Shown here: positions 33,601 to 48,600 of the stretch, in pieces | How positions within the stretch are numbered: position 1 is the stretch's first letter | Layout of the letters: the number at the start of each line of letters is the position of its first letter | NCBI GenBank assembly: GCA_040954595.2 | Contig: CM082597.2 | Coordinates: 5,084,001-5,148,000, forward strand | Direction: 5' to 3' | Origin: Balanoglossus misakiensis | Taxonomy: Eukaryota > Hemichordata | DNA: 64,000 bases | Translations under genes and position numbers: made by a program | Notes under the pieces: generated by a model | The model's input: only the letters and a program-made list of their open reading frames with translations | Database searches by the model: none | What the model was told of the DNA's origin: nothing

Positions 33601-36600
33601 CATCTGAGATGGAAATAAGGTGTTGGGTCGCGGCTAATCACCCGTGACATGAATCACATTACAATCCAGGTATTGTCAGCACTGCCTGTGATGTGTGTGT
33701 GGAATGCTACTGGTGAATGCTTTAAGTAGAATGAGCAAATAATTGGATGAGATTCTAACAGATGTTTTTGGGAGAATTTGTTTGCGAGTTTAACAGGAAA
33801 GTTAAAAATCAAGGTGAAATTTACACTATGTACATGTATGTGTATTGCAAAAAAAATCCCCTAAGTTACAACAATCGTCCCTTTAAACAAGGATATATAT
33901 CAGTATATATTCTCTCTAAAATCATAGTAGTTTCCAGTTTAACATTATTACTTGAATTGAAAGTGATGTTCAATTTTTCATCACAAACATTTTAATCTGC
34001 CATTCACATCAGTGTGTGCAAAACACACACATGCGTTTCTCCAAAATATACAAGAAAAAGTGGATAATATTTTGATAACATGGTTTTGCTTGTAACATAT
34101 GAGGGGAAAGTAGTAATGAAAACATTTAATGATACAATGGTGAAAGTATTCAAAATGAACTAATTTTTAATTTATTAAAAACATAGTGAGAGTTATTTAT
34201 ACCAATTTCACCAACTAGATGTATTATGGTTTCTATAATTGACAATCTGTATGTTCCACACCACTTTCTACATTTGTGTCTGAACTCAGTAGGAGAGCAG
34301 TGTTCAGATGACAGCCAAGCCTAAACTGTGTCAGCACGCAGACCCTGAATAAACACAGGCAACTACAACTCTTCACATGAAAGACAGGTAGCCATAACAG
34401 TTTGCGCAGACCCACGCAACTCGGGCCCCGGCTTGAAACAACACGGGAGATTTGATACGTTGCCTTCAAATGGATTAGTTTTCAAGTGAATAATTTCTAG
34501 TGAACCACGCCCCAGCGCAAAGGGACACTGAGTCAACAGTGTCTGAAATGGAAAGTTGGCGTACTGTGAATGGAGACATTGAAAAGGGGGAGATTTAAAG
34601 CCTTTGATCACAATTCCTGTTATACAAACACAAGGATTTTTGTTAAAGGCTGCGTGAGCGAAAACAGTCTCTGCTTCTAAATCATAAATAACTGCACAGA
34701 ACTTGGGCTCGTAAATGCTGACTAAACGTAGCATAATGAAGGGAAAACAGTCAAATAGGGATACTGAACTTGAAAGCTAGATGGTCACAAATGGTGCCCA
34801 AACGTAATATACTTTTAGTGTGGTTGTTGAACTTGTACAATATTGCCACATTGTTGCAATACTGACGCAAATACACAATGCACTGGTCAGTCCCTTTACA
34901 ACTGACCTTTGAGGTCATTACCATTGCGCATAATCCCCCCAGATTAGCGGATTTAAGGGGGACAGCGACCTTGATGGTGTGCTTCTTTGTCTCCGTGGAA
35001 ACGTTGGGAAAATGCAGCTGAGAATAATTAGTGGATTTAGCTAAGGTCAATGCCCCTGTTGTTGTAATGGTGAATTAGTCACCATGGAAACTGGTGACAA
35101 CACAGGTGATAGTTGTTACAGTTAATTATAGGTGCATTGTATCTCATGCTTCATGCTTGTAAGAAGGTTGATATAAACAATATCACCCGTGTGTAAAGGT
35201 ATGGATAGAAATTTCAACCATATTGGCAAGTTATAGCATTAACATACAGATTGTATGGTTCAACACACTGTGTCCCACTGTTCAGTATACAGATCACATA
35301 GAATCTAGTAAATTTTAACTTGTTCAATGAAATATAATGTGTCAGCCAAATAGCACCAGCTGGATTTTGTGTAGTGTAAAGGTTAAATTTGTAACAAAAA
35401 TAGTGATCACTTGATGCGGATTGTATCAACACAACTTGGAAAGTTTATTGCAAGTGTTAGTGACCTGGACATTCCACTGCCAAGAAATAGTACCAAACAA
35501 AATGTTTTCGCGACTTAAGTTCAGTATTTCGTACTGGGTACAGCTTACATTGTTTACAAGTTATGCTTTATTAAGTCTTCACCGGGAAAGCTGTCGACAT
35601 ATCTTACTTTTCAGCACCCTGGTTTGACAGCAAATGGGGTGAAAGTTTTGAAGAAAATTGAGACCAGTCTGAAGTTGAGTAATTCACAGTGTCAGTGTCT
35701 TGCAGTATTATTGTAAGTCTCCGGAAATTGTTGCCATGCCAACATTAATCTGCAAGAAACAGGAATTATGGGTGATTTAATTTTGGCATGTTAGGATGAC
35801 ACTTGATCCTGCACCGATTGTGTAACCATGGCAATGTTAAAACTACCATTTCATGCTCTTTGCATATAACCCAGATACATCATTTGCTTCTCTGGTACAT
35901 ACGTGTAGAAAACTCACATACTTACATAGTTGTTGACATCAAAATAAAACATGTCTCGGTGTTTACATCTAAATCACATGCAGGAATTTTAACCCAGGCA
36001 GTTGATCAATGATCATACACAATACATTTTGACTGATTTTTTGATACTATGTAACCATTGACTTAATCTTAAAAAGTTTTAAGTAAAATGTACTTACAAT
36101 GTATCAAAAATTTCAGATAAATGCACCTTTTGAAACACATAAAGCACTTCCCAACCATGGACAATTTACCATAAATGTATACAATTGTGCATAATTTGTA
36201 AATGGTTTGTGTCTGATTCTGTATCTACAAAATGTCAGATATACATATATGCAAATAAAGTGTTACCATTATTCCAAAATGTAGGGCAGTTATGACAGAT
36301 GCTGTAAAAATATAAAATGGTGACAGTCACATTCAGAAATCATATTTTTCATCTTGAAAATTACAAATTAAAATTCTCAGTGGTATAGATTTCGCCTGTG
36401 AATTATTGTAGCTCATCAGAAACATGAAGAAAAGAAAAATTTTGAACACTGAAGGAAAGTACTAGTATGTGAGAGTGTAGTCATATATGCCGTTGGTTTT
36501 GAATTATTAATGTGGGTAATAAAATCGGATGGAGTTGATCCAGTGAAAACCATCTAGTTTTATTACCACGGAAACACTTTGCCATGTTATGGGCAGCTGT

Positions 36601-39600
36601 GATCGTTACAGTTGTGAAGGAAATTAGAAGTTCATCAATAAAGTGTAATGTTTGTGTGTCGAGAATGGTTTGTAGTTGAAGGTACAGGATGTGTATCTAG
36701 ATTTTATGTCATCCTTCGTGCTATTGTAGGATAACCATCTCATTATTCAAAATGAACACTTTTACAGGCGCACCTTCTCATAAGAAATGCAGTAAAAACT
36801 GATTGTTAGTGAGTAGATATGTTAGTTAGCAGATTTACAATCAGTGTGCCCTTTTGCAAGTTTGATTATCAAAATCTTTGAATCAATGTGAGAATTTCTA
36901 GAAATTTCTCTGTGGCAGCCGTATACTTTCACAGGTTAAATGGATAACTTTCATGTGTTTTCTGAATGTATTGAATAAGTAACATAACTCTTTTTGACAA
37001 TTTACCGTATTGTTTATTTAGGCTGCAAGTCAAGAGACCCTCTGGCTTGTAGAAGGTGATATGTCACCCTATTTAATAGGTGAAAGTGTACATGTGATAC
37101 TAAACAGTGTTTTTGAAATACAATATGTAATCCTATGCTGTTAACTAACATAGAATTTTATAAAATGTTGGACAGAAATGAATGAAAACCTCCAGTTTTG
37201 TGAAAAATATTGGCGTCGAACAATGTTTATAATGTGACAGAATACATCAATGTTCTGAAGGTGACCTACCAAATGATAATAGAAAAGTTAAACTTCTAAA
37301 AGTGAAGTCACACATCATTTGCTGTGGGGTGGGAACTTTTAGTTTAAAGGGCAAGACTGACCTTCGACCTCTACATCCCTCCGAGGCATCAACCGCTCAA
37401 TGGATGGCCAGGGGGCTTGTGTTTTGAAACGGAGGACATTACATTTGAACACACTGGTTTGAATTCAAAATGATCCTTGTAAAGGTGAAGGAATATTCAG
37501 GCAAACCTTGCCCTGTTTTATTTTGACACAGAAAGTGAGCTGTTTGTTTTGTGAAGAGATGGTCTTTTGTAGATCTGTTTATATGAGAATTTCTGTGATG
37601 ATGAAGTCAGACATGCTGGCGCATGGATATGAAAAGTTAAGTGCGTTTGGTGATCCGGATTAATGGCTCTGCCAGTTGGAATCACATCCAGGGTTCTAAT
37701 AAAACACTGCAATGAAATGATGCGTTGGTTTTGAGGCCTGGAAAAATTATTGCCACCTACTCTCCCAGCATGGTATTTGTGCAACTTTCATTTCAATGCA
37801 AACTATGCATGGTTGTCTGTGCCAGTTTAACAAACCACTCAGGTGTTGAATTTTCAAATCTCATCACATCAGTTTTTCGGTCACAGCTTGCTATGATGTG
37901 ATTAATTTAGGCCATTTAAGTCTGTACCAGCGTTTATTAACACACACACTAAAGGGATCAGCTGAATGTAATTTGCAGTATCCCCATATCATAATTGGAT
38001 TTTACTCTTCACAATTTACTAAATTGATTAATCTCCACCAAAATAATTAGTATATAATCCACTTCTGTATGCTATGAAGGATAGTGTTAATAATATTAAA
38101 CCCTACAGTATCACCAGTCAACTGAACCAAAATCTTACATAAAGAACTCAGTAAACTAACTCTGTATAATTATTAATAAAAGCTAAATTACTCCTTATCT
38201 TAGTTCATAAAATACTCTTGGAAAATGTATAAAATATATGAACCATATATAACTGATGAAAAAACTAAGGATTTTACTTTCATACTAATGGTGTCAAAGT
38301 TTCTACAAATTCTAGGTGAAATGTGTGTCGTGTGCTTCACATTGTAAAGTCGCTGCAACTGATGAAAAAACTAAGGATTTTACTTTCATACTAATGGTGT
38401 CAAAGTTTCTACAAATTCTAGGTGAAATGTGTGTCGTGTGCTTCACATTGTAAAGTCGCTGCGTCAATGACTAAGTGAATCAACAATAGTATAGTAATGA
38501 CCCCTAATATCAGCTTAACAATAGTGTGTTGGAATGCACCATTGGCTGTTTGCCAATATGGCCCCTCACAACAACATAGCTATTTCAACTTTTCAAGTAT
38601 AATGGTTTTTACTCTGTGTAAAGGCTGATGCATCACACTGGTGTGTTAAGGTGTCCAGTCGAAATTTGTACCCTGGGGATCAGTTAGGTCAATAATTAGG
38701 CATTTAATTATTTTACAATATTTGTTTTTGTCTTAAAAATAATGTCATCTGTAAACAAACAACAGCACACAAATGAACATTGCAATGATTTAGTGGTAAG
38801 GTTTGAAATTTGACTGCTATTTTTAGCCGTCTGCTTGAACTCTGGGTTCAATCTTTGGTCTGTATTATTTGATATGAAATAGTGTTCTATTACAATATAA
38901 CACTGCCACTGGCAAGAATAACTTACAATATAAAACAAATTTCAAAAGATGTGTTGTTTTATTTCTCATTACAACAGTTATCAATGAAAATAGACAATTA
39001 TGCTATTGTATCTGTCAAGACCCATGTTATTTGTATATTTATTTTGGTTTGTAATTAGATTGTTCAGTATTTCCACTACCTACATTGTCGAGAGTGACAT
39101 AATATAATGTACTGTCCTGTAATGTAAGTTAATGTAGTTTAAAGGCCAGGATATCACACCCATGTGTAGATCATTCAATAAACAATTTGCGGCAGAGAAT
39201 TGTTAGCAGGATCCATTGTTAAAAAACTATTCAAAACAATACTGTACATGTACTATAGTATTCTATATCATGGTATACAGTACTGTTTTCCACTGTATTG
39301 TATTAGTGTAGTCAATGTATTATAAGGACGTACATACAATATTCACTTGTCACAAGACAGGTTTGTGACATATATTTTATAGTTTACCAATATAGAACAA
39401 CTATAATGTCAGCCATAGTTAGCTTTCAATAGTTTAAAACCTGTATGTCACATACTTCACTGACGTTGGCAGAAGTCCATAGATACTCTGACATCAAGCC
39501 CAGAAGTCTCTGCATGTGTGCAGTGAGTTTTATGCGTTAGTACAAAGGGTGACAGAGGTATTGTTAAACCGCTCAGGACAATACAGAGTGATCACTCGAG

Positions 39601-42600
39601 GGACACAGACTCGGTCTGTGTAAGACACTGTCGCGTCTAGCACTTTTCGAGCGCCGGTCACTTTATTCGGAACTTGGCTAAAAAACCCACACACCACATC
39701 TACGAGATTGTCATCTTGTCAGACAATGGGATGAATTTCACCCAGGTGAGAGCAGTTTGATATGTCTTTTAAGTCTGTGACACACAGGATAGTGTGACAG
39801 TGCGAATCTTGACACCTATTCTGGTACACACTGACAATATGACTTCTGTGCAGACAATAGCAATTGTGTGTGGCGTAGCTACATGCAAGATAACTCCACG
39901 GGGAGTCTTGTACTAGCACTTACATTATAATATTCGGTTGTGGTGTTATAATTTTAGCATTGTTAGCATGCGTATATTATCAGCATGTTGCACGTTTCCA
40001 TAACTGCCTGTAAGTGTTCAACATAGGTGTGAAATTTCTACATGAATACATATAGGTATAGTACCCTTCAAAGGATTCTGGAAGTGTTGTAATTTATGTT
40101 GGTTAGTACACTTAGTTTGATGTTGTGCCATCACCATGGGATTACGGAATCACCTATTCCCCAGTAACCATCGAGTGTTGTCAAAGTAGTTTGTTTTCAA
40201 CAAAGTGGTTTGTGTTTGTCTGAATGTGACGCCAAGTGCCGAAATGTCCTCCTGGTTGGAAAGACTCTAAGCATGTTGTGACCTGCGTCTCAATGTGTGT
40301 CCATTGTTGGAAGCCCATGATGTCCCCTGTACACTTTGTACTCGGGGCTTTTGAAGGTTAGCTCCCACTCTAGATCACTGTCACTGTTTCAGTATAGAAC
40401 TGAGGTCAAATTGCAGGAAAATCGACGAAAGCATTTGCCAGATCATATCATATCCTTAAAATAAAACTGGTATTTGCACTTTTTCTGTTACTTCATTGTT
40501 GGAAGCCCATGATGTCCCCTGTACTCGGTGCTTTTGAAGGTTCCCACTCTAGCTCACTTTAATCACGTCAGTATATAGAACTGAGGTCAAATTGCAGGAA
40601 AATCGACGTTAGCATTTGCCATCAAAGATCATATCCTCAAATACAACTAGCATTTGCACTTGTAAACTTTGTCAGTGTTATTTCGCAAATACAGACTTTC
40701 AATTGTGATTATATTGTTTCTGTTTTATGATCAAACCTTTGAAAGGAAAAAGAGAATAGTATAGCCTGTGATGTAACACGAAGAATGGTGTTTGGTGTTT
40801 TATGGCAACTCATGCCAATAAAACCTTTGTTGTCAGGCTGCTACACATTAGAAACTCAGGTAATATTATTACTGTAGCAAATAAACTTTGTACACCCAAG
40901 TCTCAATACATATAGGTAAACAGCTGGGAAGGTCTCTACATAAGCAGTTGAATACAGTATCACAAAATGTAACAAATTATCTTGTAGTTTATCAAAACAC
41001 GGGATTCTGCTTCATTTTGCTGCACTGTCAATATACATGTATCACGTACCATTATAGGGACATTATCACAGCTGTTTCCATATGTGTAATGAGACTTGCT
41101 AGTAAAAAGTTTACTTTCACCAGTAATAAAGAATACAGACCCATATTAATTTAATAGGAGAGGAACAATAATAATTCAAGGACAAGACTGATTTCAGAAT
41201 AGAATACTAAAAGGATACTGAGGAAATTTCATGATTTATACTGATTGCACGTAAGAGTTATACAATGATTGTGCTTTGAGGGCACAGTAATATGTTCAGA
41301 TGAAAGCTTTCGTCGATTTTTATGTTCTCACAATAAAATGTTACTGGTGCTGAGTAAAATCTAGTGGCCGTTTCTACAAAACACAGGATGATGTTATCGA
41401 AAATGGTTTCTGGTAGTTTTTAGTTTAATTCACCTGTAATGCAAACTAACTGGCTGAGTTCCACTGGGCTATACTAAAAATATGTGTTATATTGTGCAGA
41501 TATACTTTGTAGTCTGGTTTCCTGCTATACAATTGCAAAATGTGGGACTCAGAAAATTGTTTCCCTGGCTATAGCGGAATACAGAAAATCATCTTGAAAT
41601 CATGTAATGAACATATACATGTAAGTAACACATATATTGGTAGAATGTATTCCAGCTATTCTATACTTTAGTGACATCTGAATGTGCCTTGGTTTTGAGT
41701 GAGAGCAGGTGATTTTGATGTAGAGTCAATTATCAAACCAATCACAGCTTTTTGTCAGAATCGAAACTGGGACAAATAATCTCGCCTACCTGAATGAATA
41801 AATTATCACAATGAGATCGACGTTAGTGCCAGCAAGCCGTGATCCATTACACTTTGACACGCGCGGTGCATATTGTCAAATCGAGCGTTGTCGAGGAAAT
41901 TGGAATCACTTGCAGCTATATTTCCTTCTCTATGGTGTTCCTGAGAGTAGATTTGTGTCGTTTTGGAGATTTTCACTGCGGAAAATGAGTGCTCCGGTTA
42001 ATGGGAAATACGTGGTAAGTACAGTACAGGCTTGTTCGTATGCACTGTACAGTGAGTGGGTGTTGCTGTTACATGCAGAATATCTGCAATTTGACTTTCC
42101 AGGAATATATTCCAGCCTTAGTTTCCCCTCATTATTTCTCCATGTACCTTCAAATTCAGCCGGAAAAAATCCAGACAAAATCTGGTCATTTTTCATTCTG
42201 AAACACACCAGTTCTGATTCAGTGTTCGATTAGCATTCTAGCAACATTAACTATAACCCTGGAAGTCTTCTAAGGGATTTACGTATTGTTAAGTGGCAAA
42301 TTTCAAATGAGAAATCCAAGGTTTCAGAACTATGGAAAATCATAGCTGCATACCTAATCCATTCTGTAGAATCACATCATGCTAAAACAGCAGTGGTTTA
42401 GGATAGATTATTACATTGAATCGGTTTTCCAGTAAGTCGATTTGTGGTGATAGAGAGAGTATTACAATTACAATGTTAATTGCTCTGAAAGAACCGTCTA
42501 ATGAGTCTTTGTTATGTCGGAAACATCATCACAAAGAAAGTGTGATTATCCTATCATTCAGCTAGAGTATGCAAACATTAATTTGATCAGCAGTCTAGTG

Positions 42601-45600
42601 ATGTAACTTATCTGGCAGAAACGTTAGCAGTATTGGTTTTTAATCTAAGATGAAACGTAACACTGTGATAATATTTGATTACACAGCAAGAATCAAAACG
42701 TGCAGTTGCCTAAGAATCAAGAGGAATCTGAGGAATGTATTTGTGTACCTTGTATCTTGATATAGTCACTCATTCTCATATTTCATTCTGACAGATAATT
42801 TTACTTCAATAGACTATTATTGTCACATATATCAATGCTTTTCTCAGAACCCCCAGGTAACATTTACCTGGACACTCCCCTTAACAAAAACACAGTATTC
42901 AAATGAAGTAGCCTTTCTTTCTGTGAGTGTTCATTATTTTATGACTTCTGAAGAACCTCAAAATCCTAACGTTTCCATGGTAACACAGGAGCATTTGTCT
43001 TGCAGTCGTTTTAAGGTCAGTGGAGTGACATTCACTTTTATAGGGAGGTTGCTAGGAAATGTGGATGTAAAGCCATAAATGTCGGAGATATTTGTCTCCA
43101 TTAGTGACATTAGTCTGAAAAGGTCAGGGTTTCTTTTGCTTGTGTGCAATGCATACAGGTAATAAATTCTGTGGATGGTAGTATAAAATTATCCACAAGC
43201 AATTGGGGGATTAAACACAATTTTTATTGTAATTGAAAATCATATATTTCTATAATATTGACGACTTACATTGTAATCAGGAGAAAAAGTACAGTATAAA
43301 ATGTCTAAACGTACAGTAAAACCTCAATAAGCTGTACCCTGTTTAATCTCGAAACCTGTCTTTTATTCTGACATTCCTGACATTGTTACTGAACTCTCTC
43401 ACTGTTTATAAACTATCCTATGGAAAAGTAGGGCTATAACTTGAATATCCAAAAAGCACTCACTGGTTTCCCCTAAAATATGGAATCTTGACATACATGT
43501 ATTGTAAATTTTTATAAATTTCCATTTTTTCAAGCATTAGGTGTACAGTGTTGGTTTTATACCATGTTTTAGTATAGTGCCATTGATAACCTGTCTTTGC
43601 ACTGTAACATTCAAAGGTGTTTGCAATGGTATTTGATCAGGATAAGCCAATTACCATTAACTGGTAGCGTTTAAGTCAGTACCATGGAGTAAACTTAGCG
43701 TCCAATTCCTGTGAGGAATCGTTGCTATTGTACTACAAATTGAGCAACCTGCTTACAATGCTAATGACATTTACAAGTTAGAATGGATTTGCAAGTCCGA
43801 GGCATAAATTGTCGATGGATCTACATTCAACAATACAGTTTCCCCATTCTTGAGTTGGTATCAGGATGGTGCATCAGCTTATCGTCTTCGTTTTGTTCAT
43901 TGTTATCCTTTGTTTTTCAAATGACAATTGGCCATTGTTTGAGGAAAACAATTTGAATTGTTGTGTGCTGGCACTGCAATCAACAGTATTGAGTTCTCTG
44001 CGGCAATTACCACCATTGTGAGTCAACTGTAAGTTGAATTCTGATGATAGCCAGGGCAAATCTAATCTATCCATTGATGTCTTGTTCTTTTGATAAGAAG
44101 ACTTAATGCAAATCAAGACTTGAGTTCTCGTATTGTGGTAAGAAAAAAATGTAGCACAAGAAAGCCATTTCACTCAATTGCTGGACTATTGACGACAGCG
44201 CCCTCTAATTTCAAATAAATGTGTTGTAGAGGGCGCCATTCATATAAGAGGTGTCTGTCATGTATTTATAGGCATTTTCTGATAACATGCATTTATTTTG
44301 TTGAAGTTAATTAAAGTGACAATATGCCTATTTTTATGAGTCTGCACAAAAATATAAGAATATACAAAATGATGCACAGGTAAAAAATGCAAAAAAAAAT
44401 TATTGCTAAATCTGATCAGAGATGATATTTCAGCTATGTTCAATCAGGTGATGTGATGTGATTGTGGGTTTGAACTTAAGATATGTATCCATGTCACTGA
44501 TAACAAATCTTTGTGGAAGTATTTCAAGTGGTTGTTTTGTCAAATGCTTTTGTTCAAATTCGGTTCCCTTAGTCAGGTTACCATCCTATAAGGTTTGAAC
44601 ATTTATTTTTTCAATCCAAGTTTGTTTAAACACTGGCATGTTTGCATTTCAACGGTGGACAGAGCAATTGCTTTGCTAGTGGGAAGTGCAAAACTCACCT
44701 GACAAAATAATTCAAAAATGCATGGTTATTTTTTCCACAATAATAGCAAGTATTTATTTCCTTTATTTTTAATTTTCTTCTCACCATTATCAACCTTCCC
44801 ACCCCCAGTTTCTAATACAAAAGTCCAAATACACCACTGAAAACAATAGTGGTTTGGACCATTTGCGATGGTTAGGGGGAGTATTTTATAATCTCTTGAT
44901 GCTGATGGATGAAAATTTTCCAGTATTGTCCCAAATAGACAAAGTTATCAACCCTGCAGTTAGGAAAATGAAATTAGATAATCATAAATTTTGACCATCA
45001 AAAATAAAAAGTGGGGGGGGGGGGGGGAATGGTATCCTGAAATAGTTATAAATTATTTTTGGGTTGTCTATGTGATAACACCATGATTATTTGAAATACA
45101 GAAAAGTGTTTATTCTGTACTCTTAGAACTGAAGAGCTGTGACGCAGACTTTGCCAGAGTGTAAATACATTTCTATTTTTAATAGAAAATAACATGTCTG
45201 TCATCTGTTGCTAAGTAAACGTGGACAAAATGTGTTGACAACATGGGTGCTGTTTGCTGGTGATTATTAATGCAGTGGAAATTGATATTAAATTGAAGAG
45301 CGTTTTGGGTGGAGTCACTTTTCCTGTTATTCAGGCATCCGATGGTGATGATGACGATATGCTAATGATTTGGTAACCATGGCTACAAGGCAGCTGATTC
45401 AGAATGTTGCCAATTTGATGACCTTATGCAAACACGACCCCTGCGAATGGCAGAGGTCAGCGCACATGACCAGATCGCTTCGGGTGTATCATAAATATTC
45501 CCCCGAGAGTCGTGTTGAGGGATTCGGTGCAATGTACACCATGGCTGCGCGTCCTTCCTCCCGTTTTCCTGTCTTACGTCATTCAGTGCGGTGACTGGGG

Positions 45601-48600
45601 TACACTGTGGTGATTGTTTTCACACGTGGCGTATGTCACTGTCACAATGTCCGTACACTGCCAATGATCATGGGGAATGCAAAATCAACCAAAATCACCG
45701 AGGTGAGTCTAGTCATAATTGGGCGTCGTTTAAATATCCCAGGTGTGTTTCTGAAGTGTGTGCGGCTTAACTGATCAATTTATCCAGCCCCGCATATGGT
45801 ATATACAATGTATGTATATCTTCACAACACAGCACATTTTACAGTTAAGGTTTCCGTGCCAAGTACAGCTTGACGGAAGTGCGATGATTACATCGTCCAT
45901 ATGTTAAGTAACGTGATCAGAGCTTCTACCTGTGTTGTCAATTTCAATTTTTGCAAAAACAATTACAGATTTTGATCTATTATTTTCATTCCAGTTGTAC
46001 TGCCCAATTTTCTATGTTCTAAGTTTTATAGCTGCAATGTCATCATAGGTACATAACTGCCAAACCATTTGTCAATTGATATACAACAGTTATACTGGTG
46101 CTCGCGTATCTGTCCAGTGTATAATGATCCCACCCAGGCAATGCCTGGGTTTGTCCGAACCCATTTCAATAGCTGCTGTTAAATTTATTACGCTGGTAAT
46201 GTTTTTCATTGTGTAGTCAGACAATAGCCAATGACATACTCAATAGTTGCAGGCTGATCGTGAACTCTGTGTGTGTATTAATGCTAGATGTTGAACTCGG
46301 CAATGTGACACCATACAATCATGTGGATAACTGTCCATTTAGTTTCATTAGGGCAGATCAATAACCGTTTGAAGTACGGATAATCTGTTAGAGCAAGCTG
46401 GTAATATAGCATAACATAAAATATATATTTCTTTGCTAGTGTGTGATCAGAAATCTAATTATCAATTTTTTTCTCCAGAATTTTATCCAGACTTATACTT
46501 GAAAAAAAAAGTTTGTTCAGAATTATTGTTTACATGTAATACTGGAGTGCATGCATTTAATTTCTAAAAAGACAATTTGGGGGATTTTGGCTTCACTAAT
46601 TATATTACCGAAATAAAACCAATAGGATTATAAGTAAGCTTAATAGTATCATGCAAGTCTGTATATAAATAAATCAAAAACAGGGAAATATCAGGCTTGC
46701 AGTAAAGTCCACAGACTACATGTACTAGTCGTGTAAATTTTCACTGTGTACATCTGCCGAACATGTGTAGATTTTAATGAAAATATCTGAGAAAGCTTGT
46801 GAGTGTTGAATTCCACCATAGACAACATACAAAATTCATGAAAAAAGTGACGAAAATGTCACTATGATTGAAAATATCGGCTTAAAAAATAAAAAGTGTA
46901 CACGTTTGAAGGTTTTATGTTTTATACGCAGTTTGAATTGACAACATATTTTTCTGTCTAGGCAAACACAGACTGGTGATTAATCAAATCCTGTTATGCA
47001 GTAATCAATATTTGCACATTTGCCTAAAACTCATGCAACAAACCTGTATTCATGGAATTGATGACTGAAAAGATTACTATGCTAATTGACTTCAGTTGAC
47101 CATATCACAACTTAACTGTGATTTTAATGCAAACATGTGATTCCTGTTTGGGGTGACTTCACAGGGAAACCCAAATTTCCAAATGCCATTTCCACCCAAA
47201 GTAGACTGCGAGAAACCAACAGCAAAGTGATAAAGTTACAATAACAGGAGACAGATATGACCAAAATGTAACAAATCATGGAAACAGTTGGCACCGGAGT
47301 GTCTCCAAGCTTTTGTATTTTGCTACATTGTAGTTTAAATGCAGTTTATCTATTGCATCAGATCTACAATGTTACAGTTTCATGTGCTACATTTTAGTCA
47401 ATTTGTCTCCTATAGTGTTACAATTTGTTTCTTCCAACATGTTTTTGCAATACAATTTATGTTTTGGGTATATATACATTGCAAACGACAGGGTGAAAGA
47501 ATATTGGAGAGGTTCTAACTGCTTAACTCAAGTGGGATGAATCCTATAAATTTTCTCTGATTTTTGTGTACTTTGTTCCCAGTGCATTGATTTTTATGTT
47601 CCAGCTTGACATGTGTGTAAACAAAATAAATAGTTGCATCATGGATTGAACTTGATAAAAAGTACTAAAAATGGTTGGCAAAAAATGGCATGAAGGTTGA
47701 TATGTCGAATATCGTCCACAGAAATTACACTACCAATTGATTTTATTGTGTGTATGTGATGCAGATGTTAAAGCAGTGTGATATAAGGACCTTTATACAA
47801 GGACATGTCAATGACATCATATAGTATCAAACATACTGGTTCGATAAAATATTAAACAATCTTGGAGTTCTATGTGTGTATCAATGAATTCTACTGTGTG
47901 TGAATATTCACAGGTCTTATCGGTATAGTCGTTTTACTTATTAGGTAATATTAAGCTAAAATCATGTCAGGGCATAGGGACTTCTTTATCTAACACTGTA
48001 CTAGTCCCTGGAATTATGTTAAGTAGTGTTTTGCCTGAGGGGTGTCCTCACTGAAAATTCAGGGTGTGAAATTGTCGTTCATCTTTGGCAGGATTACAAA
48101 TAGTCCTAGTAAAATGGAAAAAATGACAAAAATAAGCGAACATGTAAAAAAAATTTCTGTCTCATGTGGCATATTAATACTACCTGTTTACAACTTCAGT
48201 CTGTGTGTTGAAAGTCACAGTTCATAACCTGTGACTATCAGATGGGGATAGCTTGACATTTTGATAAATTTGATCGATAAGCATATACCGGTACAGTAAT
48301 CGTGTTAATGCGTATCAACACATTAGCGAATGATTTGTAACTGTGAAAAAAAACCTGTGAAAATTTCAGCCCATTGCAGAAGGCTTTACTGCTGAAGGTC
48401 ACAAAGCATATAGACATACGCAGCAGTCTTAGGACACAGCCGGTCATCTGAATCATGTGTGTAATTTACGGATTTAAAGATTTCAAACGTCATCATCTGT
48501 TTTAAGGATTTTACTATGAAGTAAACACTTGAAACAAAATACTTATTTACTGTGATTTATCAATAGTGTACGTACACTTTAGTTTTAATTTCATTACAAA

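Larger units (their letters stand above)
32161..41984 (+). other. Long stretch between first exons 1b and 1c
   Basis: About 9.8 kb, AT-rich. Contents seen: a 13-bp-stem hairpin at 32820-32856, X-box-like motifs at 33580, 34989, 35078, 35730 and 35822, a 106-bp perfect tandem duplication at 38251-38462, a possible small first exon at 39731, and a diverged direct repeat at 40302-40660. No other gene was recognised. Confidence 0.6.
42015..45669 (+). other. Stretch between first exons 1c and 1d
   Basis: About 3.7 kb, mostly AT-rich. It has a small inverted repeat with GCGCCCTCTA-type ends at 44198-44236, a dispersed repeat at 44795-44882 and a poly-G run near 45014. GTAACCATGGCTAC at 45373-45386 is one base from an X-box. 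No gene was recognised. Confidence 0.55.
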
